Part shown: in pieces, positions 1 to 9,120 of the stretch
How positions within the stretch are numbered: position 1 is the first letter of the stretch
How the letters are laid out: the number at the start of each line of letters is the position of its first letter
Origin: Ottowia flava
Lineage (GTDB): Bacteria; Pseudomonadota; Gammaproteobacteria; Burkholderiales; Burkholderiaceae_C
Reading direction: 5' to 3'
Assembly: GCF_042680565.1 (NCBI RefSeq)
Contig: NZ_JBHUEJ010000015.1
Location: 1-64,000 of the forward strand
Length of the DNA: 64,000 nucleotides
Translations under genes and position numbers: made by a program
The notes under the pieces: generated by a model
Databases searched by the model: none
The model's input: the letters and a program-made list of their open reading frames with translations, nothing else
What the model was told of the DNA's origin: nothing

Positions 1-10
1 GAAGCCTTCG

Positions 11-40
11 ATTATGGCACGTCTTTCAAAGACCTGTCAA
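11..40 (-). promoter_or_regulatory. Strong sigma70-like promoter firing out of the left edge
   Basis: On the minus strand a perfect -35 TTGACA (positions 35-40) and a -10 CATAAT (11-16) are separated by 18 bases. Transcription would start at about positions 1-5 and run off the window, so the gene it serves cannot be seen. A second -10-like element, TATAGT, lies at 155-160 on the same strand with no good -35. Both -10 boxes are followed within a few bases by GGCTTC, which suggests tandem promoters, an arrangement typical of stable-RNA operons. That assignment is inference. Confidence 0.5.
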
Positions 41-179
41 ATCTTGGGGGATTTGGCGGCCGCGCCGCTTTCTCCACCTCCCGGCGCTTGGAAGTACTCC
101 TCGACCGGACTTCGCTGTGAGCAACTTGCGTTGCCGTGATCAGCGAAGCCCGCGACTATAGCACGCTTTTTGGCCGAAT

Positions 180-623
180 ACGTGGCAGCCGCGAACGGGA
201 CGCCGACTGCCCCGCTTACGCCTCGATTTCAGCTTCCCGTGCCTTCGATCTCGATCTGCGCTGTGGGATCACGCGCTGCGGCGGGCTGTCTTATCACTGT
301 GGCGTGTCGCCTGGTCAACGTGACTCTCGTTCAGCGGCTTCGCGCGGATGAGGAAGCCATGGTCATTGCGCGACAGACTACGAGATGAAGGTGGGCACGA
401 CCCACGCGTCAACCCAGTGATTTGCGCCGCTTTGCCCGCCCACCCCTCGCGGACCGGTCAGCAGCCACCACACGCGCTGCCAATCCCCAAACGGCCTGCA
501 GCGGCAGCTATGCTTACGCGCTCCCGTAGCTATCCTGTATGCGCCCGATCGGCGCCCACGGCATCGCGCTCACCACATTTCGCTGACACCTTCGTTGGCG
601 CTCACCTCTTCGATCGTGATCCC
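180..623. other. No gene seen upstream of uup
   Basis: The reading frame of uup stays open back to 348, but the residues before 624 are Arg/Pro/Ser-rich and do not resemble the start of any ABC-F protein. No second gene, RNA gene or convincing promoter could be supported here. A stretch at 503-538 contains two AGCTAT words that faintly recall the window's dispersed repeat, too degenerate to call. Confidence 0.4.
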
Positions 624-2540
624 ATGGCCTTGATGACTCTCTTGAACGGGCAACTGGCGTTTGGCCATGTGGCCTTGCTGGACCACGCCGACTTCGCGCT
701 GGAGACGCGCGAACGCGTGGGCCTGATTGGCCGCAACGGCGCTGGCAAGTCCTCCTTGCTGAAGATCCTCGCCGGCATGGAGCGCCCGGACGACGGCGAT
801 CTGCAATTCCAGACCGGCCTGCGCCTGGCCTACGTGGCGCAGGAGCCTGCGTTGGACGCCTTCACCACGGTCAACGACGCCGTGGGCGCCGGGCTGAACC
901 ACTTGGCCGAGTTGATTGAGGCCTATACCCGCGGCGAAGGCGATCTGGCGGCACTGCAGTCGCAGATTGAAGCGGAAGACGGCTGGAACTGGCCGCAGCG
1001 CGTGGCCGACACCTTGCAGCGCCTCGGCCTGGATGGCACGCGCCACGTGGCCGACCTGTCCGGCGGCACCAAGAAGCGCGTCGCGCTGGCGCAAGCGCTG
1101 GTGCGGCGTCCCGACGTGTTGCTGCTGGACGAGCCGACCAACCACCTGGACCTGGACGCCATCGGCTGGCTGGAACAACTGTTGCTGGACTTCCGCGGCA
1201 GCGTGATCACCATCACGCATGACCGCGCCTTTCTGGACCGCGTCGCCACGCGCATCGTTGAACTGGACCGCGGCCGCCTGGTCAGCTACCCCGGCAACTT
1301 CAGCGCCTACCTGACGTTAAAGGAAGAGCAGCTCGCGCAGGAGGCCACGATCCAGGCGAAGGCCGACAAACTGCTGGCGCAGGAAGAAGTGTGGGTGCGC
1401 CAAGGGGTGGAAGCGCGCCGCACCCGCGCGCAAGGGCGCATCAACCGCCTGCAGAACTTGCGTGCGGCGCGGGCGGCCCGGCGCGAAACGGTTGGCCGCG
1501 TGCACATGGAAGTCAGTAGTGGCCTGCCCAGCGGCAAGCTGGTGGCCGAGCTGGAGCACGTCACCAAGACCTTTGGCGAGAAGACGGTGGTGCGCGACTT
1601 CAGCGCCACCTTGCTGCGCGGCGACAAGATCGGCCTGCTGGGCCCCAACGGCGCGGGCAAGACCACGCTGCTCAAGCTGATTCTGGGCGAGCTGGCGCCC
1701 GACAGTGGCCGCGTGCGCCAGGGCGCCAACCTGCAGGTCGCGTATTTCGACCAGATGCGCGACGCGCTGGATCTGGACGCCACGCTGGAAGACTTCATCA
1801 GCCCCGGCAGCGAATGGATCGAAATCGGCAAGAAGCGCCAGCACGTCAAGAGCTACCTGGGCGACTTCCTGTTCAGCCCGGCGCGCGCGCATTCGCCGGT
1901 GCGCAGCCTGTCGGGCGGCGAACGCAACCGCCTGCTGCTGGCGCGCCTGTTCGCGCGCCCGGCCAACGTGCTGGTGCTGGACGAGCCGACCAACGACCTG
2001 GACATCGACACGCTGGAGCTGCTGGAAGAGCTGCTGCAGACCTACGACGGCACCGTCTTCCTGGTCAGCCACGACCGCACTTTCATGGACAACGTGGTCA
2101 CCAGCACCATCGCCTGGGAAGGCCCCGGTCAGTGGCGCGAATACGAGGGCGGCGTGACCGACTGGCTCACACAAAGCGAGCGGGCGCGCGAATGGGCGAG
2201 CGGGCGCGCGGGCCTCGCCACTCCGGCTGCGCCGCCCAGCCCGGCGCCCACGGTCCAACTTGAGAATAAAAACGACACCCAGCCCTACACAGATCAGCGC
2301 GGGCAGCTATCAAAAAAGAAGCTGAGCTACAAAGAACAGCGCGAACTGGACGCCCTGCCCGGCCAGATCGAAGCGCTGGAGACGGAGCAGTCCGACATTC
2401 GCGCTGCCCTCGCCGACGGGCAGCTCTACCAGTCCGACCTAGCGCGCGCCGTGGCGCTGCAGGCGCGCGATGGGGAGATCGACGACGCCCTGATGCACGC
2501 GCTGGAACGTTGGTCCGAGCTGGAAGCGCGCACGCACTGA
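624..2540 (+). CDS. uup: ABC-F family ATPase Uup
   Basis: This is a cytosolic ABC-F protein with two ATPase domains and no membrane segments; the family acts on ribosomes and nucleic acids. The first domain has Walker A (GRNGAGKS, about residue 36), signature LSGG and Walker B LLLDEPTNHLD. The second has GPNGAGKTT, LSGGERNR and LVLDEPTNDLD. The last ~75 residues form the Lys/Glu-rich coiled coil that separates Uup from other ABC-F proteins. Starting at 624 gives 638 residues, close to E. coli Uup (about 635). ATG 633 is an alternative, and no clear ribosome binding site decides between them. The linker before the coiled coil (about residues 546-565) is encoded by a dispersed repeat copy, read antisense. 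Confidence 0.93.
   Translation: MALMTLLNGQLAFGHVALLDHADFALETRERVGLIGRNGAGKSSLLKILAGMERPDDGDLQFQTGLRLAYVAQEPALDAFTTVNDAVGAGLNHLAELIEAYTRGEGDLAALQSQIEAEDGWNWPQRVADTLQRLGLDGTRHVADLSGGTKKRVALAQALVRRPDVLLLDEPTNHLDLDAIGWLEQLLLDFRGSVITITHDRAFLDRVATRIVELDRGRLVSYPGNFSAYLTLKEEQLAQEATIQAKADKLLAQEEVWVRQGVEARRTRAQGRINRLQNLRAARAARRETVGRVHMEVSSGLPSGKLVAELEHVTKTFGEKTVVRDFSATLLRGDKIGLLGPNGAGKTTLLKLILGELAPDSGRVRQGANLQVAYFDQMRDALDLDATLEDFISPGSEWIEIGKKRQHVKSYLGDFLFSPARAHSPVRSLSGGERNRLLLARLFARPANVLVLDEPTNDLDIDTLELLEELLQTYDGTVFLVSHDRTFMDNVVTSTIAWEGPGQWREYEGGVTDWLTQSERAREWASGRAGLATPAAPPSPAPTVQLENKNDTQPYTDQRGQLSKKKLSYKEQRELDALPGQIEALETEQSDIRAALADGQLYQSDLARAVALQARDGEIDDALMHALERWSELEARTH
2259..2316 (-). repeat. Dispersed repeat copy inside uup
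   Basis: Read on the minus strand it gives TTGATAGCTGCCCGCGCTGA, then TGTAGGGC, then a T-rich end. It lies in the linker between the second ATPase domain and the C-terminal coiled coil of Uup and keeps the frame open. Confidence 0.75.
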
Positions 2541-2559
2541 CCCCCGGTATCGCCCCAGC

Positions 2560-2588
2560 TTGACGTGACAGGTCAGCGTGCCAAGATG
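2560..2588 (+). promoter_or_regulatory. Candidate promoter of the DUF2726 gene
   Basis: TTGACG at 2560-2565 and AAGATG at 2583-2588 are 17 bases apart, just after the uup stop and about 40 bases before the next start codon. The -10 box is poor, so this is a weak prediction. Confidence 0.3.
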
Positions 2589-2627
2589 CGCGTTTTGCAA
2601 AACAAACACAGGTGAGGAGAGCGCGTG

Positions 2628-3380
2628 ATGGAGGGCTTGGGCTGGATCGCTCCGCTGTTGCTGGTGGCTTTGTTGGGTGGCCTGGGTTTTCTGTGGTGGC
2701 AGCGCCGCGGCGGCACCGCGGCCGGCGGTGACGCGCCCCTGGGTCGCAACGACCGCTTTGCGCCGGCGGCCGCGCTGTCGGCGGCCGAGATGGAGCTGCT
2801 GGACTACCTGGTGCGCGCCTTCCCGCGCCGCGCCGTGCTGTTCCGCGTCGCACTGTCGAACCTGGTCAGCGTGCGCCGCGCCGACAACCGCGTGGCCACG
2901 CAGCAACGGCTGGCCGAGCACCGCGTGGACTACGTGGTGTGCAACCGCGATGGCCGGCCGGTGTACGCGTTCGAGCTGGATGCACTGCACGACAACGCCG
3001 ACGAGGCCGAACTGGACGCGCGCGAAAAGCACCGTGTGCTGAAGTCCGCCGGCATCCGGCTGATTCGCCTCACGCGCAGCACGCGCGATCTGCCCAACCC
3101 CAACGACTTCCGCCGCCACGTGCGCAGCGCCGAACTGACACCCGACGGATCGCCCGCCAACGTGACCGCGCCAGGCGCTTTGGCGCCAGCGGACGGCGCT
3201 GTACCGTTGCCCGCGCACCGCCGCCCGCATCTGTCGGACGACCTGCCTCACGGCCGCGCCGGTGGTTTCCGCGACACCCAGCCCATGACGGTGACCGGGC
3301 TGATGGATTTGTCACCGGTGGCCGACGAACACGCCGACGCCGCGGCCGACGCCTGGGGCATAGGCCGCGCCAGCAACTGA
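2628..3380 (+). CDS. Membrane-anchored DUF2726 protein
   Basis: The N-terminus has one hydrophobic segment (about residues 5-24) followed by a basic WWQRR stop-transfer stretch, so the protein is likely anchored in the inner membrane facing the cytoplasm. Residues about 48-165 match the DUF2726 pattern: an LSAAE helix, a VDYVVCNRDGRPVYAFELD strand-turn-strand, then a C-terminal SAGIRLIRL segment. The family is thought to have a restriction-endonuclease-like fold, and its function is not established. The C-terminal ~80 residues are low complexity. ATG 2628 is preferred over GTG 2625 because GAGGAG at 2614-2619 is better spaced from it. The gene converges on glmU. Confidence 0.8.
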   Translation: MEGLGWIAPLLLVALLGGLGFLWWQRRGGTAAGGDAPLGRNDRFAPAAALSAAEMELLDYLVRAFPRRAVLFRVALSNLVSVRRADNRVATQQRLAEHRVDYVVCNRDGRPVYAFELDALHDNADEAELDAREKHRVLKSAGIRLIRLTRSTRDLPNPNDFRRHVRSAELTPDGSPANVTAPGALAPADGAVPLPAHRRPHLSDDLPHGRAGGFRDTQPMTVTGLMDLSPVADEHADAAADAWGIGRASN

Positions 3381-3486
3381 CGGCCGTGGCACCACGCGGT
3401 GCGTCAGCGCCCCGGCCGTGTGACCCACGCGCCGAACGCTGCGGCCAGCCGGCCGTACAGCAGCCGGTCACGCAGGCCCCCGCCGC

Positions 3487-4929
3487 TCAGCTTTCGTTGG
3501 TGCCAGCGGCCTTTTTCACCGGCCGCTGCCAGTGGGCGATGCTCACTGGCTTGCCGCGCGCCACGGTCAGTGCGCCGGGCGGCGTGCTCTTGGTCAGCGT
3601 CGATCCGCCGCCCACCGTGCCGCCCGCACCCAGCGTGATCGGCGCGACCAGCACGCAGTTGCTGCCCACGTGCACGTCGGCCTCGATCACCGTCCGGTGC
3701 TTGTTGGCACCGTCGTAGTTGGCGGTGATGCTGCCGGCGCCGTAGTTCACGCGTTCGCCCACCGTGGCGTCGCCCAGGTAAGCCAGGTGGTTGGCCTTGG
3801 CGCCATCGGCCAGGGTGCTGTTCTTCACTTCGACGAAGTTGCCGATGTGCACCTCGGCGCCCAGCGTGGCGCCCGGGCGCAGACGGGCAAACGGGCCGAC
3901 CAGTGCGCCCGCGCCCACGCGCACGCCGTCCTTGGCGCCGTCGATGTGGGTGAAAGGGTGAATCACCGCGCCCGCCGCGATGTCGGCGTTGGCAATGACG
4001 CAGTGCGCGCCGATGCGCACGTCGTCGCCCAGCGCCACCCGGCCTTCGAAGATGCAGCCGACGTCGATCTCCACGTCCTGCCCACAGACCAGCTCGCCGC
4101 GCACGTCAAAGCGCGCCGGGTCGGCCAGGCGCACGCCGTCCGCCATGAAGCGCTGGGCCGTGCGCAGCTGCAGCTCGCGTTCCAGCTCGGCCAGCTGCTG
4201 CGGGCTGTTGACGCCGGCCACTTCCACCGCGTCGCTGATGCGCAGCGCCTGCACCGGCGTGCCATCGGCCACGGCGTGGCGCACCACGTCGGTCAGGTAA
4301 AACTCTTTTTGCGCGTTGTCGTCGTCCAGCTGCGCCAGGTATTTCTTGAGCAGCGCCGTGGGCGCGGCCATCACGCCGGAATGCCACTCGGTCAGCGCGC
4401 GCTGCTCGGGCGTGGCGTCCTTGGCTTCGACGATCGCCAGCACCGGTGCGTCCGCGCCCTGCCCGCCCCGCACGATGCGGCCGTAGGCGCCGGCGTCCTC
4501 GGCCGTGTCCACCGTCAGAAGGGCGATTTGGCGCGCGCCACACAGGTCGATCAGCGCACGCAGCGTATCGGGCTGCACCAGCGGTACGTCGCCGTTCAGG
4601 ATCAGCGTGACGCCATCCTGGGGCAGCAGCGGCACCGCCTGTTGCACCGCGTGACCGGTGCCCAACTGCGGCTCCTGGCGCACAGGCCGCAGCGAGGGAT
4701 ATGAACCATTTTGGCCTCCAGCCTTACTCCAGTCTGCGCAGGCAGCTTCTACTTCTGTAGCACCATGACCGGTGACGACCACCACGTCGGCCGCCCCCAG
4801 GGCGGCCGCGCCGTCCAGCACATGGCGCAGCAACGCGCGTCCGGCCAGCGTGTGCAGCACCTTGGGGCGCTTGCTTTTCATGCGGGTGCCTTTGCCCGCG
4901 GCCATGACGACGACGTGGATGGCGCTCAT
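3487..4929 (-). CDS. glmU: Bifunctional GlmU: GlcN-1-P acetyltransferase / UDP-GlcNAc pyrophosphorylase
   Basis: GlmU makes UDP-N-acetylglucosamine in the cytoplasm for peptidoglycan and LPS. The N-terminal uridyltransferase domain has the nucleotide loop AAGKGTRM (about 10-17) and QLGTGHAV. The C-terminal half is a left-handed beta helix of hexapeptide repeats ending in acetyltransferase motifs (ARLRPGA, HIGNFVEVKN, NYDGANKHRT). At 480 residues it is longer than E. coli GlmU (456). About 11 of the extra residues lie at 61-80, exactly where a dispersed repeat copy is translated as EAACADWSKAGGQNG. The pathway partner glmS is also in the window, at 55.3-57.2 kb. Confidence 0.96.
   Translation of the reverse strand: MSAIHVVVMAAGKGTRMKSKRPKVLHTLAGRALLRHVLDGAAALGAADVVVVTGHGATEVEAACADWSKAGGQNGSYPSLRPVRQEPQLGTGHAVQQAVPLLPQDGVTLILNGDVPLVQPDTLRALIDLCGARQIALLTVDTAEDAGAYGRIVRGGQGADAPVLAIVEAKDATPEQRALTEWHSGVMAAPTALLKKYLAQLDDDNAQKEFYLTDVVRHAVADGTPVQALRISDAVEVAGVNSPQQLAELERELQLRTAQRFMADGVRLADPARFDVRGELVCGQDVEIDVGCIFEGRVALGDDVRIGAHCVIANADIAAGAVIHPFTHIDGAKDGVRVGAGALVGPFARLRPGATLGAEVHIGNFVEVKNSTLADGAKANHLAYLGDATVGERVNYGAGSITANYDGANKHRTVIEADVHVGSNCVLVAPITLGAGGTVGGGSTLTKSTPPGALTVARGKPVSIAHWQRPVKKAAGTNES
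4699..4762 (-). repeat. Dispersed repeat copy inside glmU
   Basis: On the minus strand: AGAAGCTGCCTGCGCAG, then GGCTGGAGGCCAAAATGG. It is in the sense direction of glmU and is read in the only open sense frame (AACADW). It falls between the GHG and QLGTG motifs of the uridyltransferase domain. Confidence 0.85.
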
Positions 4930-5039
4930 ATCTGACGGTGTCCCCTGGGTCTCAATGCGATGCGCTTGATTATCGGACGCGCCACGCGGCCATTTCCGCG
5001 CGCGCCCGCAACGGCAGCGCCCGGGCGCTAGCATGCGCC

Positions 5040-5891
5040 ATGCACATCGCCGACCTGCCCCCCGATGCCGCCTTGATCGAGCGCCTGGTCACGCTGATGG
5101 ACGGCCCCTCCGACGAGCGCCTGGTTTGCTTTCGCGCGCGTTGCGAACACGCGATCAAGTCCGTCGACATTGACCGTCCTACGCTCGCCCTGGTGCTGCG
5201 CGGGCAGAAGCACGTGCAATGCGGCAACCAAGCCGACCAGTTCGAACCGGGTGACCTGCTGGCCGTCGCGCCTGGGGTGCGGCTGGACGTGGTGAACCGG
5301 CCCGACCCTGCCGACGGCCGCTACTTCAGCCTCAGCATCCCGCTGTGCGACGAGGTGCTGGGCGCCGCGCGCTTGCTGTGGACCACGCCATTGGCCTCGG
5401 CACGCATGGATTTCGTGCGGATTCCGGCCGGCAGTCTGTGCACAGAGTTGACCGCGCTGGCCGACGCCGCTGAAGCGGACGACGAATTGCGCGCCCGGAT
5501 GGCGGTGCTGGCCCTCTTGACGCAACTGGTGCCGCGCGGCTGTGGCGATCTGCTGCTGCCACCGGCCCCCCGACTGTCCGCCCAGGTGCGTGAACTCGTC
5601 GCGCAGGCGCCCGACCGACCATGGCAATCGCGCGATTTCGAGCAGGCGCTGGGGTGCAGCGGCGCCACCTTGCGCCGCCGTCTGGCCGATGAAGGCCTGT
5701 CGCTGCGCGAGCTGATCGCGCAGGCCCGGCTGGCGCACGCTCTGCTGCTGTTGCAGACCACGCGCTGGCCGGTCAAGTCGGTGGCGGCCAAGGTGGGCTA
5801 CTGCTCGGCCGACAGCTTCTCGCGCCGCTTCCGTGAGCGCTATGGCCTGGACGCCAGCGCCATGGGCAACGCGCTGCCCGAAGCCGCCTGA
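5040..5891 (+). CDS. AraC-family transcriptional regulator
   Basis: A 283-residue AraC/XylS-type activator. The N-terminal part (about 15-180) resembles an AraC_N cupin sensor domain (LALVLRGQKHVQCG, then GDLLAVAPGVRLDVV). The C-terminal ~80 residues carry two helix-turn-helix units, the second being VKSVAAKVGYCSADSFSRRF. The start at 5040 was chosen because the family fold begins there; longer forms add Arg/Ala-rich sequence. It lies 92 bases upstream of the secreted metallo-hydrolase on the same strand, so control of that gene is likely (inference). The inducer is unknown. Confidence 0.88.
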   Translation: MHIADLPPDAALIERLVTLMDGPSDERLVCFRARCEHAIKSVDIDRPTLALVLRGQKHVQCGNQADQFEPGDLLAVAPGVRLDVVNRPDPADGRYFSLSIPLCDEVLGAARLLWTTPLASARMDFVRIPAGSLCTELTALADAAEADDELRARMAVLALLTQLVPRGCGDLLLPPAPRLSAQVRELVAQAPDRPWQSRDFEQALGCSGATLRRRLADEGLSLRELIAQARLAHALLLLQTTRWPVKSVAAKVGYCSADSFSRRFRERYGLDASAMGNALPEAA

Positions 5892-5983
5892 GCGTTTCGC
5901 GCGGCAATCTGAGCGCCCGGCGGGGCGCTTGAGGCGTACCGTCAGCACATCGCCTTCGGGCTTTCTCTGACAGGACGCTCTTC

Positions 5984-6976
5984 ATGCCCACCAACACCCG
6001 ACGCTTTCCAAAGCTCGCCGCTGCCCTGCTGGCGCTCGGCGTTGCCACCAATCCCTTGCCTGCGGCCGCCGCCGATTTCACGCAGGTACCCGGCGTCTAT
6101 CGCCAGGCCATCGGCGACCTGCAGGTCACCGCCCTGTTCGACGGCGTCGCTTTTCTGCCCGTGCAGCAGCTCAAGGGCATGCCGCCTGCCAAGACTCAGG
6201 CAAGTCTGGATACCTTTCACGTGCCGCAAACCCAGGACGGCGTGCAAACCGCCGTCAACGCCTACCTGGTGCGCCGCGGCGGCGAGCTGCTCCTCGTGGA
6301 CACGGGCACGGCGGACTGCTTCGGCCCCGCGCTCGGGCAGGTGCTGGGCAACCTTCGGGCGGCCGGTGTGCGGCCGGAAGACGTCCGGCACGTGCTGCTC
6401 ACCCATGCGCACCCGGACCACCTGTGCGGCGTGCTGACGGCCGATGGCCAGATGGCGTACCCCAACGCCACGCTGTGGCTGTCCGAGGCCGACGCGCGCT
6501 ACTGGCTCGACCCGGCGACGCGCGACCTCGCGCCCGAGGCCATGCACCCGCTGTTCGACATGGCGCGCCGCGCGGTGGCGCCTTACCAGGCGGCCGGGCG
6601 CTTCAAGGCCGTGGGCGACGGTGACGCCCTGCCCGCAGGCGTCGAGCGCGTGGCCACGCCGGGCCATACCCCTGGCCACACCTCTTGGCGCGTGCACGGC
6701 AGCGGCCAGGCCTCGCTGCTGGTGTGGGGCGACGTGGTGCACTACCACGCGGTACAGCTGCGGCACCCGGAAGCCGCGTTCGAGTACGACAGCGACCGCC
6801 GGCAGGCCGTCGCCTCGCGCAAGCGCCTGCTGGCCGAGGTCGCCGAGCGGGGTGAATGGGTGGCGGGCGCGCACCTGCCGTTCCCCGGCATGGGTCACGT
6901 GGTGCGCGAAGGCCGCCATTCCGCCGCGAGCTACCGATGGGTGCCCACGGAGTTCGGGCCGATCGGCAAGCCCTGA
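5984..6976 (+). CDS. Secreted metallo-beta-lactamase-fold hydrolase resembling methyl parathion hydrolase
   Basis: A Sec signal peptide (basic start, hydrophobic 11-24, AAAA-D cleavage region at about 30) precedes a mature enzyme with a full MBL metal site: H141, H143, D145 and H146 in THAHPDH, the GHTPGH motif (227-232), D250 and H297. The overall pattern (GDLQVTALFDG, PPAKTQ, LVDTGTADCFGPALG, GAHLPFPGMGH) closely recalls organophosphate-hydrolysing methyl parathion hydrolases. These are dinuclear-metal phosphotriesterases, while many relatives act as lactonases or arylesterases. The real substrate cannot be read from sequence. AGGA about 8 bases upstream supports ATG 5984. It sits behind an AraC regulator. 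Confidence 0.85.
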   Translation: MPTNTRRFPKLAAALLALGVATNPLPAAAADFTQVPGVYRQAIGDLQVTALFDGVAFLPVQQLKGMPPAKTQASLDTFHVPQTQDGVQTAVNAYLVRRGGELLLVDTGTADCFGPALGQVLGNLRAAGVRPEDVRHVLLTHAHPDHLCGVLTADGQMAYPNATLWLSEADARYWLDPATRDLAPEAMHPLFDMARRAVAPYQAAGRFKAVGDGDALPAGVERVATPGHTPGHTSWRVHGSGQASLLVWGDVVHYHAVQLRHPEAAFEYDSDRRQAVASRKRLLAEVAERGEWVAGAHLPFPGMGHVVREGRHSAASYRWVPTEFGPIGKP

Positions 6977-6997
6977 GCGCGTGCGGGCGCGGCCCGC

Positions 6998-8140
6998 TCA
7001 ATCCAGCGTCTGGCGGTAGCGCGCGATGGCGAGCACGCTCACCGCCAACACAAAGGCGAGCAATGCGCCCAACTCGGGCAGCAGCTCGGTCAAGCCTGCG
7101 CCCTTGAGCATGATGCCGCGCACGATGCGCAGGAAGTGCGTCAGCGGCAGCACCTCGCCAATCCACTGCGCCCAGCGCGGCATCCCGCGAAACGGAAACA
7201 TGAAACCCGACAGCAGCATCGAGGGCAAGAAGAAAAACAGCGTCATCTGCACCGACTGCAACTGGTTGCGTGCCAGGGTGCTGAAGGTGAAGCCGACGGC
7301 CAGATTGGCCAGGATGAACACGCCGATCATCGCGCCCAGCAAGGGGCCGCTGCCCACCATCGGCACGCCAAAGAGCAGCCAGGCCGCGCCCATAATGACC
7401 ATAAGCTGCAGGTAACCGATCACCACGTAGGGCAGGATCTTGCCCACCATCACCTCCAGTGGCTGGACGGGCGTGGCGAGCAGGTTTTCCATGGTGCCGC
7501 GCTCGCGCTCGCGCGTCATCGCCAGGCCCGTGAACATGATCATCGTCATGGTCAGGATGGTGCCGATCAGCCCCGGCACGATGTTGACGCGCGACAGGCC
7601 TTCAGGGTTATAGCGCCGGTGCACCCGCACCTCAAAGGGCGGCGCCTGCGCGTTCAGCGCACGCAGCGGGCCCGTCAGGTCGCGCCGCAGTGCCTGCGTG
7701 GACAGCTGACCCAGCGCCGCCACCGCGTTGGCCGACGCCGATGGGTCGGTCGCGTCGGCCGCCACGTACAGCACGGGCTTCTGGCCGCGCAGCAGCTGCG
7801 CCTCGAACTGCGGCGGCACCACCACGATCAGCTGCACATCGCCGCGCAGCATGGCGTCGTCGGCCTTGGCCTCGCTCACCCCGTTCATCACCACGTCGAA
7901 GTAGCCGGTGTTCTGCATGGCCGTGGTCAGCGTGCGCACCAGCGGCCCGTGTTCGGCCGCGACGATGGCCGTGGGCAGCTGCTTCGGGTCGGTGTTGATC
8001 GCATAGCCGAACAGCACCAGCTGCATCACCGGGATCATCACCGCCATCGCGAAGGTCAGCCGGTCGCGCAGGATCTGCTGGAACTCCTTGATGAACACCG
8101 CCAGCGCGCGGCGCAGGGACAAGCCGCCGCCCCCGCTCAC
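6998..8140 (-). CDS. ABC-2 type transporter permease (YbhS/YbhR-like)
   Basis: A 380-residue inner-membrane permease: one N-terminal transmembrane helix (about 26-46), a long periplasmic domain (about 50-195), then five helices in the C-terminal half with the ABC-2 core (TRERERGTMENLLATP). It is the last gene of a minus-strand operon, and its start overlaps the stop of the ATPase gene by 4 bases, indicating translational coupling. E. coli ybhGFSR has two permeases; only one is present here, so the transporter probably forms a homodimer (inference). Likely role: drug or cation export with the HlyD-type adaptor. Confidence 0.9.
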   Translation of the reverse strand: MSGGGGLSLRRALAVFIKEFQQILRDRLTFAMAVMIPVMQLVLFGYAINTDPKQLPTAIVAAEHGPLVRTLTTAMQNTGYFDVVMNGVSEAKADDAMLRGDVQLIVVVPPQFEAQLLRGQKPVLYVAADATDPSASANAVAALGQLSTQALRRDLTGPLRALNAQAPPFEVRVHRRYNPEGLSRVNIVPGLIGTILTMTMIMFTGLAMTRERERGTMENLLATPVQPLEVMVGKILPYVVIGYLQLMVIMGAAWLLFGVPMVGSGPLLGAMIGVFILANLAVGFTFSTLARNQLQSVQMTLFFFLPSMLLSGFMFPFRGMPRWAQWIGEVLPLTHFLRIVRGIMLKGAGLTELLPELGALLAFVLAVSVLAIARYRQTLD

Positions 8141-9120
8141 GACGGCACCCCGCCTTCGGCAAAGTTGTCCTGCGCCTGGCCAATCAGGCTGATGAACACG
8201 TCTTCCAGGTTGGCGGGCGCGCGCGCCACGTTCAGGCCCTGCGCAGCCAGCGGCGCGACCGCCTGCTCGACCAGCGCCGCATCGCGCCCCGCGACGTGCA
8301 AGCGGTTGCCGAAGGGCGCCACGCTGTCCACGCCGGGCGCCTCCGCCACGCGGGCCTGCTGCTCGGCCGTGATGGCGCCGGTCACCTCGTACACCGTCAG
8401 GTGCGCGCCCTGCACGATCTCGGCCTCGGTGCCGCGCGCCAGCACATGGCCGTAGGCGATGTAGACGAGCTCGTGGCAGCGCTCGGCCTCGTCCATGTAG
8501 TGCGTCGACACCAGCACCGTGATGCCCTCGCTCGCCAGCCGGTGGATCTGGTCCCAGAAGTCGCGCCGCGCTTTCGGGTCGACACCCGCCGTCGGCTCAT
8601 CGAGCAGCAGCAGGCGCGGCCGATGGATCAGGCAGGCGGCCAGCGCCAGGCGCTGTTTCCAGCCGCCCGACAGCGCGCCCGCCAGCTGGTGCTGGCGCTC
8701 GCGCAGGCCCAGGTCGTCCAGCGCCTTGTCAACAGCGGCGCGGCGTTCGGGCAGCGCGAACAGGCGCGCGATGAAGTCGAGGTTCTGGCGAATCGACAGA
8801 TCGTCGTACAGCCCGAACTTCTGCGTCATGTAACCCACCTGGCGCTTGATCAGCGGCGCCTGCGTGCGGATGTCCAGGCCCAGGCAGGTGCCCTCGCCCG
8901 CATCCGGCGTGAGCAGGCCGCACAGCATGCGGATGGTTGTGGTCTTGCCGCTGCCGTTGGGGCCCAGAAAGCCGCAGATCCGGCCAGGCCGCACCTGCAG
9001 ATCGACGTTGTCCACCACGACGCGCTCGCCATAGCGCTTGGTGAGGCCGCGCACGTCGATGGCCCAGCCGGCCGCGTCTTCACCGCGGGTGAATGCCGCC
9101 TCTTCTGCTACTTTGTTCAT
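8137..9120 (-). CDS. ABC transporter ATP-binding protein (YbhF-like half)
   Basis: A 327-residue ATPase with one nucleotide-binding domain: Walker A GPNGSGKTTT, signature LSGGWKQRLALA, Walker B LLLLDEPTAGVD, and a His-switch in STHYMDEAE. The C-terminal ~90 residues are the usual regulatory extension of this exporter class. It powers the downstream permease. Start 9120 (MNKVAEEA) is preferred over an in-frame ATG at 9198, because the extra 26 residues are Cys/Pro-rich, overlap the HlyD gene and are largely encoded by a repeat copy. Confidence 0.92.
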   Translation of the reverse strand: MNKVAEEAAFTRGEDAAGWAIDVRGLTKRYGERVVVDNVDLQVRPGRICGFLGPNGSGKTTTIRMLCGLLTPDAGEGTCLGLDIRTQAPLIKRQVGYMTQKFGLYDDLSIRQNLDFIARLFALPERRAAVDKALDDLGLRERQHQLAGALSGGWKQRLALAACLIHRPRLLLLDEPTAGVDPKARRDFWDQIHRLASEGITVLVSTHYMDEAERCHELVYIAYGHVLARGTEAEIVQGAHLTVYEVTGAITAEQQARVAEAPGVDSVAPFGNRLHVAGRDAALVEQAVAPLAAQGLNVARAPANLEDVFISLIGQAQDNFAEGGVPS

